DNA of 33,733 nucleotides from Thermoflexales bacterium (GCA_025054635.1 JANWZM010000048.1:1-33733); one strand, 5' to 3'; shown: positions 10,623-21,046, numbered from the stretch's first letter. Numbers and translations are program-made. Notes: a model not told the origin generated them from the letters alone.

Positions 10623-10736
10623 TGTATTGAGGCGAGCGAGATACGGGCAATTCGATGTTTGCCATTTTCCGTAAGAAGCAACCCTCATGAAGAGGGTGCG
10701 CAGTGCGATGCACAGGTCTCTCGCGCGGACTGGCAG

Positions 10737-11597
10737 TCAAGGCTCTCGGCTCACCTTGTCGAGCAGCCCGCGCACCTCCAGGTAGAGCGCGCGTTGCACC
10801 TGCGGCGGCACAGGGTTTGGCTTTTCGCCGCATAGGAAGCTCGCCGCGCGATGAGCGGGGTCAAGCAACAACCGGCAGCGATCGCACGCTGCGATGGCGT
10901 CGCGCAGCGCTTGCTTCAACGAAGCGCTCACGGTGTGCCCCCGTCGCTCGGCTGACTCTAGGAAACGCAGCGCCTCTGTGCAGGCAAGCGAGGAAGTCCG
11001 CTGCGACAGCGCCGCCCGCCGCGGTTGATCAGTCAACAAGCGTCGCAGCGCTTGGCGCGCGCGATGTAGCCGCGTCTTGACTGCGCCCTCGCTGATCTGA
11101 AGCAATCTAGCTGTCTCTGCTGTGGAGCGCTCCTCGACCTCGCGCAGCACGAACACCTCGCGCAACGACTGCGGCAACGCCATGATCGCTGTGGTCAATG
11201 CCTCAGCAGTTTCCTGCTCGGCGATAAGCTCGTCTGGTGCTTTCGCGTCGCTGATTAGTGGCAGGGCGTCGTCACTTTCCAGATCGTCGAGCGATGCCAG
11301 CAGTCGGCGCTTGCGCAAGCGCATGAGTGCAGCGTTGTGAGCAATCCGATACAGCCATGTGCCCAGCGCCGAGCGCCCGTCGAAGGTGTGCAGGTTCCTG
11401 AACGCACTCAGAAAAGTGTCCTGCAACACATCCTCAGCTTCGGCAGGGTCACCCGTGAGACGCAGCGCTAGGCGATACAGCATAGGTGAATGCGCCTCGA
11501 TACACGCGGCGCAGGCTGCCTCGTCACCTGCCTTCAGGCGGGCAATAAACGCTTGCTCATCGCGTTCGACGCGCACAAGCGGGTCATCGTTTAGCAC
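10737..11597 (-). CDS. ECF-type RNA polymerase sigma factor with C-terminal extension
   Basis: Sigma2 LYRLALRLTGDPAEAEDVLQDTFLSAFRNLHTFDGRSALGTWLYRIAHNAAL; sigma4 LPQSLREVFVLREVEERSTAETARLLQISEGAVKTRLHRARQALRRLL. Start uncertain; GTG near 11597 avoids the repeat-derived N-terminus. Confidence 0.88.
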   Translation of the reverse strand: MLNDDPLVRVERDEQAFIARLKAGDEAACAACIEAHSPMLYRLALRLTGDPAEAEDVLQDTFLSAFRNLHTFDGRSALGTWLYRIAHNAALMRLRKRRLLASLDDLESDDALPLISDAKAPDELIAEQETAEALTTAIMALPQSLREVFVLREVEERSTAETARLLQISEGAVKTRLHRARQALRRLLTDQPRRAALSQRTSSLACTEALRFLESAERRGHTVSASLKQALRDAIAACDRCRLLLDPAHRAASFLCGEKPNPVPPQVQRALYLEVRGLLDKVSREP

Positions 11598-11646
11598 GCT
11601 CTCCAACGGCTTTGGGATTATAGGATGCGCAGCGCACTGCGCGGGC

Positions 11647-11730
11647 GTGACTACATGAACACACGGCGGGGCTTGTCGCACTGCCCTCACCCCTGCGCCC
11701 CTGCCTGAGGGAGAGGGGACGGGGGTGAGG
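11647..11730. repeat. Dispersed intergenic repeat, copy A
   Basis: GTGACTACAT...GGCGGGGCTTGTCGCACTGCCCT followed by CACCCCTGCGCCCCTGCCTGAGGGAGAGGGGACGGGGGTGAGGGG; related stretches near 20990, 24662 and 29412. Confidence 0.6.
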
Positions 11731-11834
11731 GGGAACCAACACACGACGCACCGAGTATTCGAGCCTAGACACTCCCCACTGCGCTGGTCCGCCTCTGCTC
11801 TGCACCGCGGATTGGGGTCTGGTCACTCCGCGCC

Positions 11835-11864
11835 TTGTCTCACGCATGTCGTTCCCCCTATAAT
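11835..11864 (+). promoter_or_regulatory. Candidate sigma-70 promoter for serA
   Basis: TTGTCT (11835-11840), 18 nt, TATAAT (11859-11864); serA ATG at 11874. Confidence 0.5.
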
Positions 11865-11873
11865 CCGCGCGCC

Positions 11874-13463
11874 ATGTTCAGCATCCTCATCCCTGACGAC
11901 CTCTCAGAAGCTGGGCTGGACGTGCTTCGCGCTGACCCAAACGTAACCCTGCACATTGCTAAGAAGATGCCGCGCGCTGCGCTGCTGGAAGAGATCGCCA
12001 AGCATGACGCGCTAATTGTGCGCAGCGAGACAAAGATTGACGCAGAAGTGATTGCGCGCGCTGAGCGGCTGCGTGTGATCGGACGCGCAGGCATCGGCGT
12101 GGACACGATTGACGTTGAGGCAGCGACCCGACGCGGGATCGTTGTGATGAACACACCACAGGCGAACACCATCGCTACGTGTGAGCACACGATCGCGATG
12201 ATGCTCGCGCTAGCGCGCAACATCCCCCAGGCAGACGCCTCCTTGCGCAGAGGCGAGTGGACGCGCAGCAAGTTCATCGGCGTTCAGCTCCACGGGCGCA
12301 CGCTCGGCATCATTGGATTGGGGCGGATCGGCTCGCAAGTGGCACGCCGCGCTCAGGCGTTTGGCATGGAGGTGATCGCCTACGATCCCTACATCAGCGA
12401 AGAGTCTGCCCGCGCCAACAAAGTCGTGCTGGTCTCGCTCGATGAGCTGCTGGCACAAAGCGACTTCGTCACCTTGCATTCGTCGCTGACGCCGGGCAGC
12501 CGTGGACTGCTGAACGCTGAGGCAATCAGCAAGATGAAGCCTGGTGCGCGCGTGATCAACGTCGCACGCGGCGCACTGGTCGAGATGCAAGCGCTGTATG
12601 AGGCACTGGTGAGCGGCAAACTAGCTGGTGCTGCGCTCGACGTGTTCGAGGAGGAACCTCCACCCGCTGACCACCCGATCTTCAAGTTGCCCAACGTCGT
12701 GGTGACGCCGCATCTAGGCGCAAGCACACAAGAGGCGCAGCGCGACGTCTCCATCCAGATCGCTGAGCAGGTGCTGGACGCGCTGTATGAGCGCGAGGTG
12801 CGCAACGCAGTGAACTTTCCACCAATTGACCCCTCGGCTATGCCCGTGGTGCGACCCTACCTCGTCCTTGCCGAGCGGTTGGGCAAGCTGCAAGCCAGCC
12901 TGATGGAAGGGCGGCTGAGCCGCGTCGAGGTCGAGTACCGCGGCCCAGATGTCAGCCCGCACGTCAAACCACTGACCGTGGCGCTGCTGCGCGGTTTGCT
13001 TGAGCCGATGCTGGGCAGTGAGCGCGTCAACTTCGTCAATGCGCCAATCATCGCAAACGAGCGCGGCATCGTCGTCACCCAAGCCGTTAACCTAACGAGC
13101 AGCGACTACACCAACCTAGTGTCGTGCCGCATCACCACTGATCGCGAGTCTCGCACAATCGCCGGCACGTTGTTCGACGGCAGCGAACCGCGCATTGTGC
13201 AGATTGATGGCTTCCGAATTGACGCTGTGCCCGAGGGACTGGTGTTGGTGATCTCCTCGCGCGACGTGCCAGGGGTGATCGGTCGGGTTGGCACCATCCT
13301 CGGCGCCAACTACGTCAACATCGCCGAATATCGCCTCGGGCGAACAAGACCTGGCGAGCAAGCGCTGTCGTTCATCAACTTGGACAATCCAGTCCCCGAC
13401 TACGCGATGAAAGCGTTGCACGACCTGCCCGAGGTATTGTGGGCGAAACAGGTAACCTTGTAA
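11874..13463 (+). CDS. serA: D-3-phosphoglycerate dehydrogenase
   Basis: FSILIPDDLSEAGLDVLR, GRAGIGVDTIDVEAATRRGIVVMNTP, GRTLGIIGLGRIGSQVARRAQAFGMEVIAYDPY, GAALDVFEEEPP, C-terminal ACT domain SRDVPGVIGRVGTILGANYVNIAEYRLGR. Confidence 0.96.
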   Translation: MFSILIPDDLSEAGLDVLRADPNVTLHIAKKMPRAALLEEIAKHDALIVRSETKIDAEVIARAERLRVIGRAGIGVDTIDVEAATRRGIVVMNTPQANTIATCEHTIAMMLALARNIPQADASLRRGEWTRSKFIGVQLHGRTLGIIGLGRIGSQVARRAQAFGMEVIAYDPYISEESARANKVVLVSLDELLAQSDFVTLHSSLTPGSRGLLNAEAISKMKPGARVINVARGALVEMQALYEALVSGKLAGAALDVFEEEPPPADHPIFKLPNVVVTPHLGASTQEAQRDVSIQIAEQVLDALYEREVRNAVNFPPIDPSAMPVVRPYLVLAERLGKLQASLMEGRLSRVEVEYRGPDVSPHVKPLTVALLRGLLEPMLGSERVNFVNAPIIANERGIVVTQAVNLTSSDYTNLVSCRITTDRESRTIAGTLFDGSEPRIVQIDGFRIDAVPEGLVLVISSRDVPGVIGRVGTILGANYVNIAEYRLGRTRPGEQALSFINLDNPVPDYAMKALHDLPEVLWAKQVTL

Positions 13464-13479
13464 CTTGCGTAGAAGCAAG

Positions 13480-13670
13480 TCACAATACGAATAGCTGAAC
13501 TGTATTCAAAGCTTCGACAGCCTTCGACGCTCCCTCGACCTCGACCGCATCCACTCAGTAGAACTGCCCGCAATTGCGGCATCGCGTCACCTGTGGAAAG
13601 TCAGGCAGCATCGGCGCCTTTCGCTTTCCATCAGACCGAAACACTGAGCCCAAAGTGTTGGCTGTGATCG
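13480..13670 (-). pseudogene. Decayed zinc-ribbon protein fragment with in-frame stop
   Basis: Minus-strand translation NTLGSVFRSDGKRKAPMLPDFPQVTRCRNCGQFY*VDAVEVEGASKAVEALNTV, resembling the NTxGAxxWTDGKxxAPMLPDxPxxxRCxxCGxxFWxDE type with W replaced by a stop. Confidence 0.6.
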
Positions 13671-13876
13671 GTGTCCCTCGTCAAGCTAGGAAACCACGTA
13701 GGGGCACGCAGTGTGAGATCGGGTCTGGAGTCGCGCTCCGCTTCCAAGTAGGAGAGAGCAGCTTGCACGCCGCCTGCTGGTTTAAGCGCAGTTAACAGCG
13801 CGACTTCACTTGGGTAGCACATCAGGGTTGACTCTAGGGACTTGCGCGCCTCGGCGCTCTCAGCTAATACTAAGCT

Positions 13877-14266
13877 ATGCGTGTGACGACAACGCTTTCG
13901 CTCAGCGAGTTAAAAGCACTAGCAGGCGAGCCGTTTTGTCGTGCGTATGAGTGTGCGCGGCAGCGCAACGGGCGAATGCCGCCACCACCTACACCGTGTC
14001 GTGAGTGCCTGGCTGCTTTTGGTCAAAAGCTGGGCTGGCGCACAGGGAGCGCCGCAGCGATCAAGGCGGCTGAATCACTCTCGCTGCAAAAACTTTGCGA
14101 CTGCCACATCACGGCTGAGCTAGCTGCGCGGTGGGCGCTGTTCTACATCAACGAGCGCCAACGCAATCGGCGCAACCCGAGCGCTGCGGGGCGAGCGCGC
14201 TACTTAATTCGGGCAGCGTTGCTGCTGCGAAACACCAGCGCACAGTCGGCTCGGGATATCGTGTGA
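13877..14266 (+). CDS. Hypothetical Cys-rich 129-aa protein
   Basis: Only long ORF in this gap; contains CRAYEC, CRECL and CDCH. TAATAC at 13865-13870 just upstream. Confidence 0.45.
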   Translation: MRVTTTLSLSELKALAGEPFCRAYECARQRNGRMPPPPTPCRECLAAFGQKLGWRTGSAAAIKAAESLSLQKLCDCHITAELAARWALFYINERQRNRRNPSAAGRARYLIRAALLLRNTSAQSARDIV

Positions 14267-14282
14267 GCAGCGCGTGCAAGCC

Positions 14283-15329
14283 TCAGCCCAGCGTAGGCAG
14301 AGGCGCAGTCCGCTTTTTTCTGCGCCAGTGCATCCAGCCGACGTACAAGGCATACAACGCAGGGTAAGGCGCGTAGTCCCAAGCGCCAATGCCCTCAACC
14401 CAGCGCGCGCCGAAGCCCTGCTTGAAGCGCCACACGCCGCTCAGCGGGTCGTTTGGGTCGTCCTCTCGTTCTGGAGCGCCCCACCAGTCGTAGAACACAC
14501 ATCCCTGTTCGCGTGCCCACTGTAGCGCGCGCCACTGGATCAGGTAGTTGGGCATGTGCTCGCGCCCCTCGCTGCGCGACATGCCATAAAAGTACCACGC
14601 GCGGTCACCGAAGCGAAACAGCACAGCCCCTGCCAGCACCTCGCCGTTGCGTTCAGCGATCAACGCAGTAGCGTTCATGGTTTGCCAAGCGTCTGCGTAG
14701 TAGGCTTGTGAGCGAATAGCGAAGTTGTCGCGTTGAGCCGTCTCGGCATACAGTGCGTAGAGCAGATGTGCCTCCGAGTCAGTGATCGGGTGCACAACGC
14801 GAACGAGCCCCCCGCGGCGTTCAGCGAGGCGGATGTTGTAGCGCCACTTGGGCTTCATCCGCGCCAGCAACGCTTCATCGTCAAGCTGCACCTCGCTGAG
14901 CGCGGTGTTGCGGAACTGCACCTGCACTGGAGCGTAGCGCCAGCCGCGCGCACGTAGGCATGCTCGCTGGAGATCTAGAGTCAGCCCATCCTCGTTCGGG
15001 TCACCATCTGCTTTGACCCACAGCGCGCGCAAGTCTCGTCCTCGCTGCTCGAGCCAGCTTAACGCAGCACAGTAGGCTGCTTCATCTACAGCGAGCGGCC
15101 CTTTTGGGGCGTAAAGCACGCATCCCAAGCGCCCGAGCGGACGGCGAAGGATTTGGACAGCAGCGCGAAGCGATTGACCTTCGCAAAGCGCCCAGCGCTC
15201 TGCGCGCCAACCCCAGCGCGATTTAAAAACGCCCCAGCACCAGGACTGCAAAATGTGCGCTGGGGCGAGCGCCTGGACGCAGGCATCCCAAGCATCCGCT
15301 TGCTCAATCCGCGTCCAGGACGCCATCAT
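14283..15329 (-). CDS. FemAB/FemX-family peptidoglycan bridge aminoacyltransferase (GNAT fold)
   Basis: ILQSWCWGVFKSRWGW, MKPKWRYNIRLAERRGGLVRV, NYLIQWRALQWAREQGCVFYDWWGAP, LSGVWRFKQGFGARWVEGIGAWDY. Confidence 0.88.
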   Translation of the reverse strand: MMASWTRIEQADAWDACVQALAPAHILQSWCWGVFKSRWGWRAERWALCEGQSLRAAVQILRRPLGRLGCVLYAPKGPLAVDEAAYCAALSWLEQRGRDLRALWVKADGDPNEDGLTLDLQRACLRARGWRYAPVQVQFRNTALSEVQLDDEALLARMKPKWRYNIRLAERRGGLVRVVHPITDSEAHLLYALYAETAQRDNFAIRSQAYYADAWQTMNATALIAERNGEVLAGAVLFRFGDRAWYFYGMSRSEGREHMPNYLIQWRALQWAREQGCVFYDWWGAPEREDDPNDPLSGVWRFKQGFGARWVEGIGAWDYAPYPALYALYVGWMHWRRKKRTAPLPTLG

Positions 15330-15434
15330 GACATGAGCGGTAGGTAACTCAGTATGTCACACGCAGCGCCCTCACTGCTCCGGCGAAGCTCGCGCGCAGG
15401 AGCTAGTCACAGCATTTCCTGCTGCGCTGCGGTG

Positions 15435-15827
15435 CTACTTGATCAGCACTTTAGCGCCGACTTCCTCAAGCTTCTTCTTGGTGTCAGCGGCTGTTTCCTT
15501 TGAAACGCCAGTCTGCACCACCGCCTTCGGGGTCTCAACTAGGTCTTTGGCCTCCTTCAAACCCAGGTTGGTGATGGTGCGGATGACCTTGATGACGTCG
15601 ATCTTCTTCGGGCCCACGTCCTCAAGGATGACATCGAACTCAGTCTTCTCCTCCTCCTGCGGTGGAGCGGCTGCTGGTGCGCCAGGGGCAGCACCAGCAG
15701 CTGCGACCATCACTGGAGCGGCGGCAGCAGTGACGCCCCAGCGCTCCTCCAGCATCTTCTTCAGCTCAGCAGCCTCGAGCAGCGTCAAGCTGCTCAGTTG
15801 TTCAACAAGCTTGTTCAAGTCAGCCAT
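15435..15827 (-). CDS. rplL: 50S ribosomal protein L7/L12
   Basis: [68 protein letters not shown]. Confidence 0.98.
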   Translation of the reverse strand: MADLNKLVEQLSSLTLLEAAELKKMLEERWGVTAAAAPVMVAAAGAAPGAPAAAPPQEEEKTEFDVILEDVGPKKIDVIKVIRTITNLGLKEAKDLVETPKAVVQTGVSKETAADTKKKLEEVGAKVLIK

Positions 15828-15890
15828 GGTTGTATCACTCCTCGTGTGGTTTCTACTCAGGGAATTCGGTTAAGCGTGTGCACAGCGGGA

Positions 15891-16430
15891 TCATGCCGAA
15901 GCCTCAGCGGGCTTTTCCTTATCCACGCGAGCTTGCAGCGCGTAGATCACGCCGCTGAGGGCAGCGTTGAGAACACCGAGCAGATTCGCGGCTGGTGCTG
16001 AAAGCGCACCGATGATCTGGGCGCGAATCGTCTCGAGTGGAGGCATATTTGCCAGCGCCTCGACCTGCGCCTTGTCAATCGGCTTGCCGTTCAACACGCC
16101 ACCGACGATCTGGAGCTTCTCAAGCTCCTTGCACAGTTCAGTGATCGTCTTCGCCGTCGCAGCCGGATCCTTGAAGCAAAAGCTGATTGCTGTCTGCCCG
16201 GTCATCCACTCCTCGGGCACAGCATAGCCTGCGCTCTTGAAGGCGCGCAGGGCGAGCGTGTTCTTGGTCACGTGGAACTCGGCTTGAGCAGCGCGGACTT
16301 GGCTGCGTACCTTGTCCATTTGAGGCATGTTCAAGCCGCCGTAGCGTGTGATGATGAGGGCTTGGCTTCTGCTGATCAGGTCGGCATACTGCGCCAGCAT
16401 TGCTTCCTTCTTTTCGCGCGTGATTGCCAA
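15891..16430 (-). CDS. rplJ: 50S ribosomal protein L10 (TTG start)
   Basis: KKEAMLAQYADLISRSQALIITRYGGLNMPQMDKVRSQVRAAQAEFHVTKNTLALRAF; AGGAGGTGA upstream of a TTG start. Confidence 0.96.
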   Translation of the reverse strand: MAITREKKEAMLAQYADLISRSQALIITRYGGLNMPQMDKVRSQVRAAQAEFHVTKNTLALRAFKSAGYAVPEEWMTGQTAISFCFKDPAATAKTITELCKELEKLQIVGGVLNGKPIDKAQVEALANMPPLETIRAQIIGALSAPAANLLGVLNAALSGVIYALQARVDKEKPAEASA

Positions 16431-16456
16431 GTGACTTCACCTCCTTTTGGCTACAA

Positions 16457-16489
16457 AGTAAAAGCGCCTCAACCGGTGAGGGTCGAGGC
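16457..16489 (-). promoter_or_regulatory. Intrinsic terminator/attenuator hairpin in the rplJ leader (L10-leader type)
   Basis: On the minus strand GCGCCTCGACC-ctcacc-GGTTGAGGCGC-TTTT: 11-bp stem with one wobble and a T run, just upstream of the rplJ RBS. Confidence 0.8.
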
Positions 16490-16611
16490 GCGCGAAAGCT
16501 CACTCAGCCGCAGCGCGGCGCAGTTGCAGCAGCCACCCCGTCCACCTATGCAGGCAACTCTTTACATCCGCTTCACGGAAACCTGCAGTCACCGGCGGTC
16601 GGCGAACGCGA

Positions 16612-16617
16612 ATTATA
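16612..16617 (-). promoter_or_regulatory. Candidate -10 box of the rplJL promoter
   Basis: TATAAT on the minus strand about 180 nt upstream of rplJ; no convincing -35. Confidence 0.35.
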
Positions 16618-17528
16618 TACCCGTCGCCGACGAGTCTCGAGGAGGGGACGTGGTTGTTTGCGCGTTGCTGGAATCGGGCTGACTCGCAGCGCAAGCACCC
16701 AGGATATCGCTTCTATCCTCGAGACTTCGCATCAACTTTGAACTGCTGTGCAGCTTGAAGGATAGTCCTAGGGCGACCAGCGGGAGCACCAACAATGGCA
16801 GATGCAAGACACCCATCCACTCTAATTCGGGCGAAGCCCAGTATCTAAGGTTGAACACGCCATAGATCAAGCCGTTGAACGCGGTGACCCGTAGAGCAAA
16901 CCTGTTGACACGAGGGTATGCCAAGATCGCCAGGAACAGCAGCACAGGCGTGACAAAGCAATACGCCAGCCCATACTCTGGTGAGGTCAGCAGCAGATGA
17001 GGGCTGAAGTCAGGCTGTGCCCGTCCATCTTCTACTGCCACAGGCGACCAGAACGCCAGCATCGCCAGCGGCAGTAATCCCCAGCGCCAGCGCGGAGAAG
17101 CACTGAGACTCAGCGTGAACTCGCCGCGAACTGCGACCCACAGCCAGACTGCGCCTAGCAGCACACAGGCAACTAGCGCGCCCGTGTGCACGGCGAAACC
17201 GTAGGTCTCTGTGTATGCGCTCGTCTGCAGGACAGCGATGATCCAGTGGTTCAAACCGAAGTATGCAGCAAGTGCGCGTCCGCCGAGCGAGGGACGCGCA
17301 AGCGCCAAGCCGAGCAAGGCGATTGTCAGCACGTGAAAAGTCCAGCCAAAAGCGGCATAGGGCTGGATCGAACGCATCAGGATCGCCGTGATCACCGCTT
17401 GAGTGTCGCGTGGGTCATAAGGTCGCTCTGTATACAACGGGAGAAAGGCGATCACGACAAGCAATGTAAAAACCAAGGGGTAGAACCACCGCCGCAGTTG
17501 CCCCGCGGAGGAAGATAAGCCAACCATG
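16613..17528 (-). CDS. Polytopic membrane protein, unknown function
   Basis: ATG at 17528 (MVGLSSSAGQLRRWFYPLVFTLLVVIAFLPLY); about seven hydrophobic segments. The longer ORF start has no membrane-protein character. Confidence 0.7.
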
Positions 17529-17693
17529 ATGTTCCTATGATGTGCGAGCACAGTAGCTGTTCGCAACAGTGACTTAACTAGTGCAGGGCTAGACAAGCAG
17601 CGAGCGCCCCTTGCTACCAAGTGCAAGCAGGTGGCGCATTCAGTGCAGTCAGCCTTGCCACACCACCCTATAAGCCTACGGTAGATGGCTTTC

Positions 17694-18507
<814 letters not shown>

Positions 18508-18515
<8 letters not shown>

Positions 18516-19671
18516 AGGCGTCTTGCCGCGCCTCCTGCAAAGCAGCTTTGCCCAGGATCTCCAGAGCGCGGTCGTCTTGAGGAGGGTGCATCAGCCCAGC
18601 ACGGGCATCGCGCAGGTAGCGCTCTAGGGGTAGCCGTCGCTCCAAGCCTGCTGCGCCGACAGTCCGAAGCGCCAAGTCGGTAACAGTGATTGCCGCGTTG
18701 GTGCACAAATGTTTTGCTGCAGCAAGGTCTGCTTCTAGCGTTGACCGCGCCTCTGGGCAGGCGTCCCAGCGCTGGGCGACTTGGTGCAAGACTGCCTGTG
18801 CACCTTTCAGCACAACGGTCATCTGACCTAGGTTGCGCTGGACGTGGGGCAGCTCCGCAATCGGCTTGCCCAGCGCTGTGGGCACGCGCTGCAGACAGTA
18901 GCGCGCGGTCGCGCGCAGGGCTGCTTCACCTACGCCGAGGTAAACCGCAGCAAAAGCACAGGCAGACCAACCCGCAGGCAATCCGCCTCGTCGCTGACCA
19001 GGCGCACGCTGCTCGACGTGCCAGCGCGACTCCACAAACACGTCCTCGAGCACCACGTCGAACGAGCCGCTGGCACGCAGGCTCAGGCTGTTGCGCCAAG
19101 TGTCCACAAGCGTTATCCCATGCGTGCCGTTGCGCACGACGAAAACACCGATCCCCTCGTCTAGCCGGGCTGTGACCAGCAGGAAAGTGAGTGCTGGCGC
19201 AAAGGTCACCCAGCTTTTGCGACCGTTGAGCACAAATCCGCCCTCGACTGGGGTCGCGGTTGTGGCAGGCAAGCCGCCACGTGAGGGGCTGCCCATTTCT
19301 GGCTCGCTGGCGACGCTGTTGACCAGCGCGCCTGTAGCGACGATCTCGGCGCATAGCTCAGCGAATGCAGCGTCAGCCCAGGGGCGCGTTTCAGCGAGCG
19401 TGCCGACGACGTGGTAGTGCATGGCGATCCCAAGCGCTGTGCTGGCGTCGCCCTGCGCCAAACGTTGCAGGATGTGCACGCAAGCATACAGCCCTAGCCC
19501 GTCGCCGCCGAACTCGACAGGCACGGGTACGAGCGGCAACTGGGCAGCCTTGAGGTCAGCCACATTGTCGAATGGGAAGCTGGCTTCGCGGTCGTGCGCC
19601 TCAGCGCGGGTAGCAAACTGGTTTGCCAGCGCGCTAGCAGTGGCGAGCAGCTCGCTCAAGGTGCGCGGCAT
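18508..19671 (-). CDS. Acyl-CoA dehydrogenase superfamily flavoprotein
   Basis: VPVEFGGDGLGLYACVHILQRLAQGDASTALGIAMH, SEPEMGSPSRGGLPATTATPVEGGFVLNGRKSWVTFAP, C-terminal LERYLRDARAGLMHPPQDDRALEILGKAAL. Confidence 0.9.
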
Positions 19672-19674
19672 GGC

Positions 19675-20745
19675 TCAGATTAAGCCGGTCTGGCTGTAGT
19701 CGCCGAGCAACAGCCGATAGCCCTGCGGCTTGCTGGGAGCGCGAGTGATCTGCGAGCGCCGTCCAATTAAGCTGTCGTGAATTCGGGCGGGCACGTCGCG
19801 GATCACACAGTGCTCGAGCACGATGCTGCGCTCGATCTCGGCGTTCTCGATTAAGCAATCGTGGTCGATGCTGGTGAACGGCCCAACATAGCTGTTGACG
19901 ACGCGCGTGTTCCGCCCGATGATTGTCGGACCGCGCACCACGCTATTCACGATCTGCGCCCCTGGTTCAACCGTGACGCGCGAGTCAACCTGCGAGTGAG
20001 CGTCAACCTCGCCCTCAATCCGTGGTGTCATTTCCTCCAGCACGAGCGCATTTGCCTCCAGCATGTCCTCGCGTTTGCCTGTGTCCACCCACCAGCCTGT
20101 GTGAATGTAGGGATACACCCGGTAGCGATGAGACACCAGCCACTGGATGGCGTCGGTGATCTCTAGTTCGTTGCGCCAAGAGGGCGTGATGTGCTCGACA
20201 GCCTCGAAGATGTGTCGGTCAAACATGTAGATGCCGACCAACGCCAAGTCGCTCGGCGGGTCTTTTGGCTTCTCGATCAGGCGGACAATTTGACCGTCCT
20301 CGCCAAGCACGGCGACCCCGTAGCTGCGCGGATCGCTCACCCGCGTCAAGACAATCTGGCTGTTGTAGTCAGACGCCTCATACTGCTGGATCAGTTTGTG
20401 GATACCGCCCTGGATGCAGTTGTCGCCAAGGAACATCACGAAACGCTCGTCGCCAATGTAGTCGCGGCTGATCTTGACTGCGTGAGCAAGCCCGCGCGGG
20501 GCATCTTGGAGAATGTAGGTGACCTTGGCGTCCCACCGCGAGCCGTCGCCGACATGCTGCTTGATCTCCTCACCCGTCTCTGGGGCGATAACGATGCCGA
20601 TGTCAGTGACGCCTGCCTCTCGGATCGCCTCGATGACGCGGAAGAGCACTGGCTTGTTTGCAAGCGGGATCAGTTGTTTAGCGCTGGTGAATGTAAGTGG
20701 GCGCAGGCGAGTGCCTTTGCCACCGCTGAGGATAAGACCCTTCAT
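19675..20745 (-). CDS. rfbA: Glucose-1-phosphate thymidylyltransferase (long form with left-handed beta-helix)
   Basis: MKGLILSGGKGTRLRPLTFTSAKQLIPLANKPVLF, FLGDNCIQGGI, then LbH-like HSQVDSRVTVEPGAQIVNSVVRGPTIIGRNTRVVNSYVGPFTSI. Confidence 0.92.
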   Translation of the reverse strand: MKGLILSGGKGTRLRPLTFTSAKQLIPLANKPVLFRVIEAIREAGVTDIGIVIAPETGEEIKQHVGDGSRWDAKVTYILQDAPRGLAHAVKISRDYIGDERFVMFLGDNCIQGGIHKLIQQYEASDYNSQIVLTRVSDPRSYGVAVLGEDGQIVRLIEKPKDPPSDLALVGIYMFDRHIFEAVEHITPSWRNELEITDAIQWLVSHRYRVYPYIHTGWWVDTGKREDMLEANALVLEEMTPRIEGEVDAHSQVDSRVTVEPGAQIVNSVVRGPTIIGRNTRVVNSYVGPFTSIDHDCLIENAEIERSIVLEHCVIRDVPARIHDSLIGRRSQITRAPSKPQGYRLLLGDYSQTGLI

Positions 20746-20984
20746 GGCTCACAACATACTGCGTCGAATGCGTTTTTACCTCGTGCGAGTGCCTACTGTG
20801 CGCAGCCTCCTGCCAAGCCCCGATCCCCATGCCTCTCGCGCTGTAGGGGCAAAGACGCGCTAAGATCGCGCTGTGCATGGTAGCCTCGCAGCAGAGACGC
20901 TCAACGCCCTGTCTTGTCCAGTAGTCCCCTTGCACTTCTTGCGAGAGTAGCCAGACCGAGGTGCACCGTGGGTGGCGCTTACTC

Positions 20985-21035
20985 CGCCCTCGCTCAGGGG
21001 GAGAGGCATGGGGGTAAGCGTAAGGCAACACACCT
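20985..21035. repeat. Dispersed intergenic repeat, copy B (partial)
   Basis: CGCCCTCGCTCAGGGGGAGAGGCATGGGGGTAAGCGTAAGGCAACACACC, similar to 11690-11750. Confidence 0.45.
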
Positions 21036-21046
21036 CGTGCTTGCTC

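Noticed and set aside
13462-13480. Small hairpin ACTTGC-gtagaa-GCAAGT after serA as a terminator
   Set aside because: Only 6 bp and no T run; too weak to call.
20191-20883. 230-aa plus-strand ORF
   Set aside because: Antisense to the nucleotidyltransferase gene, no domain signature.
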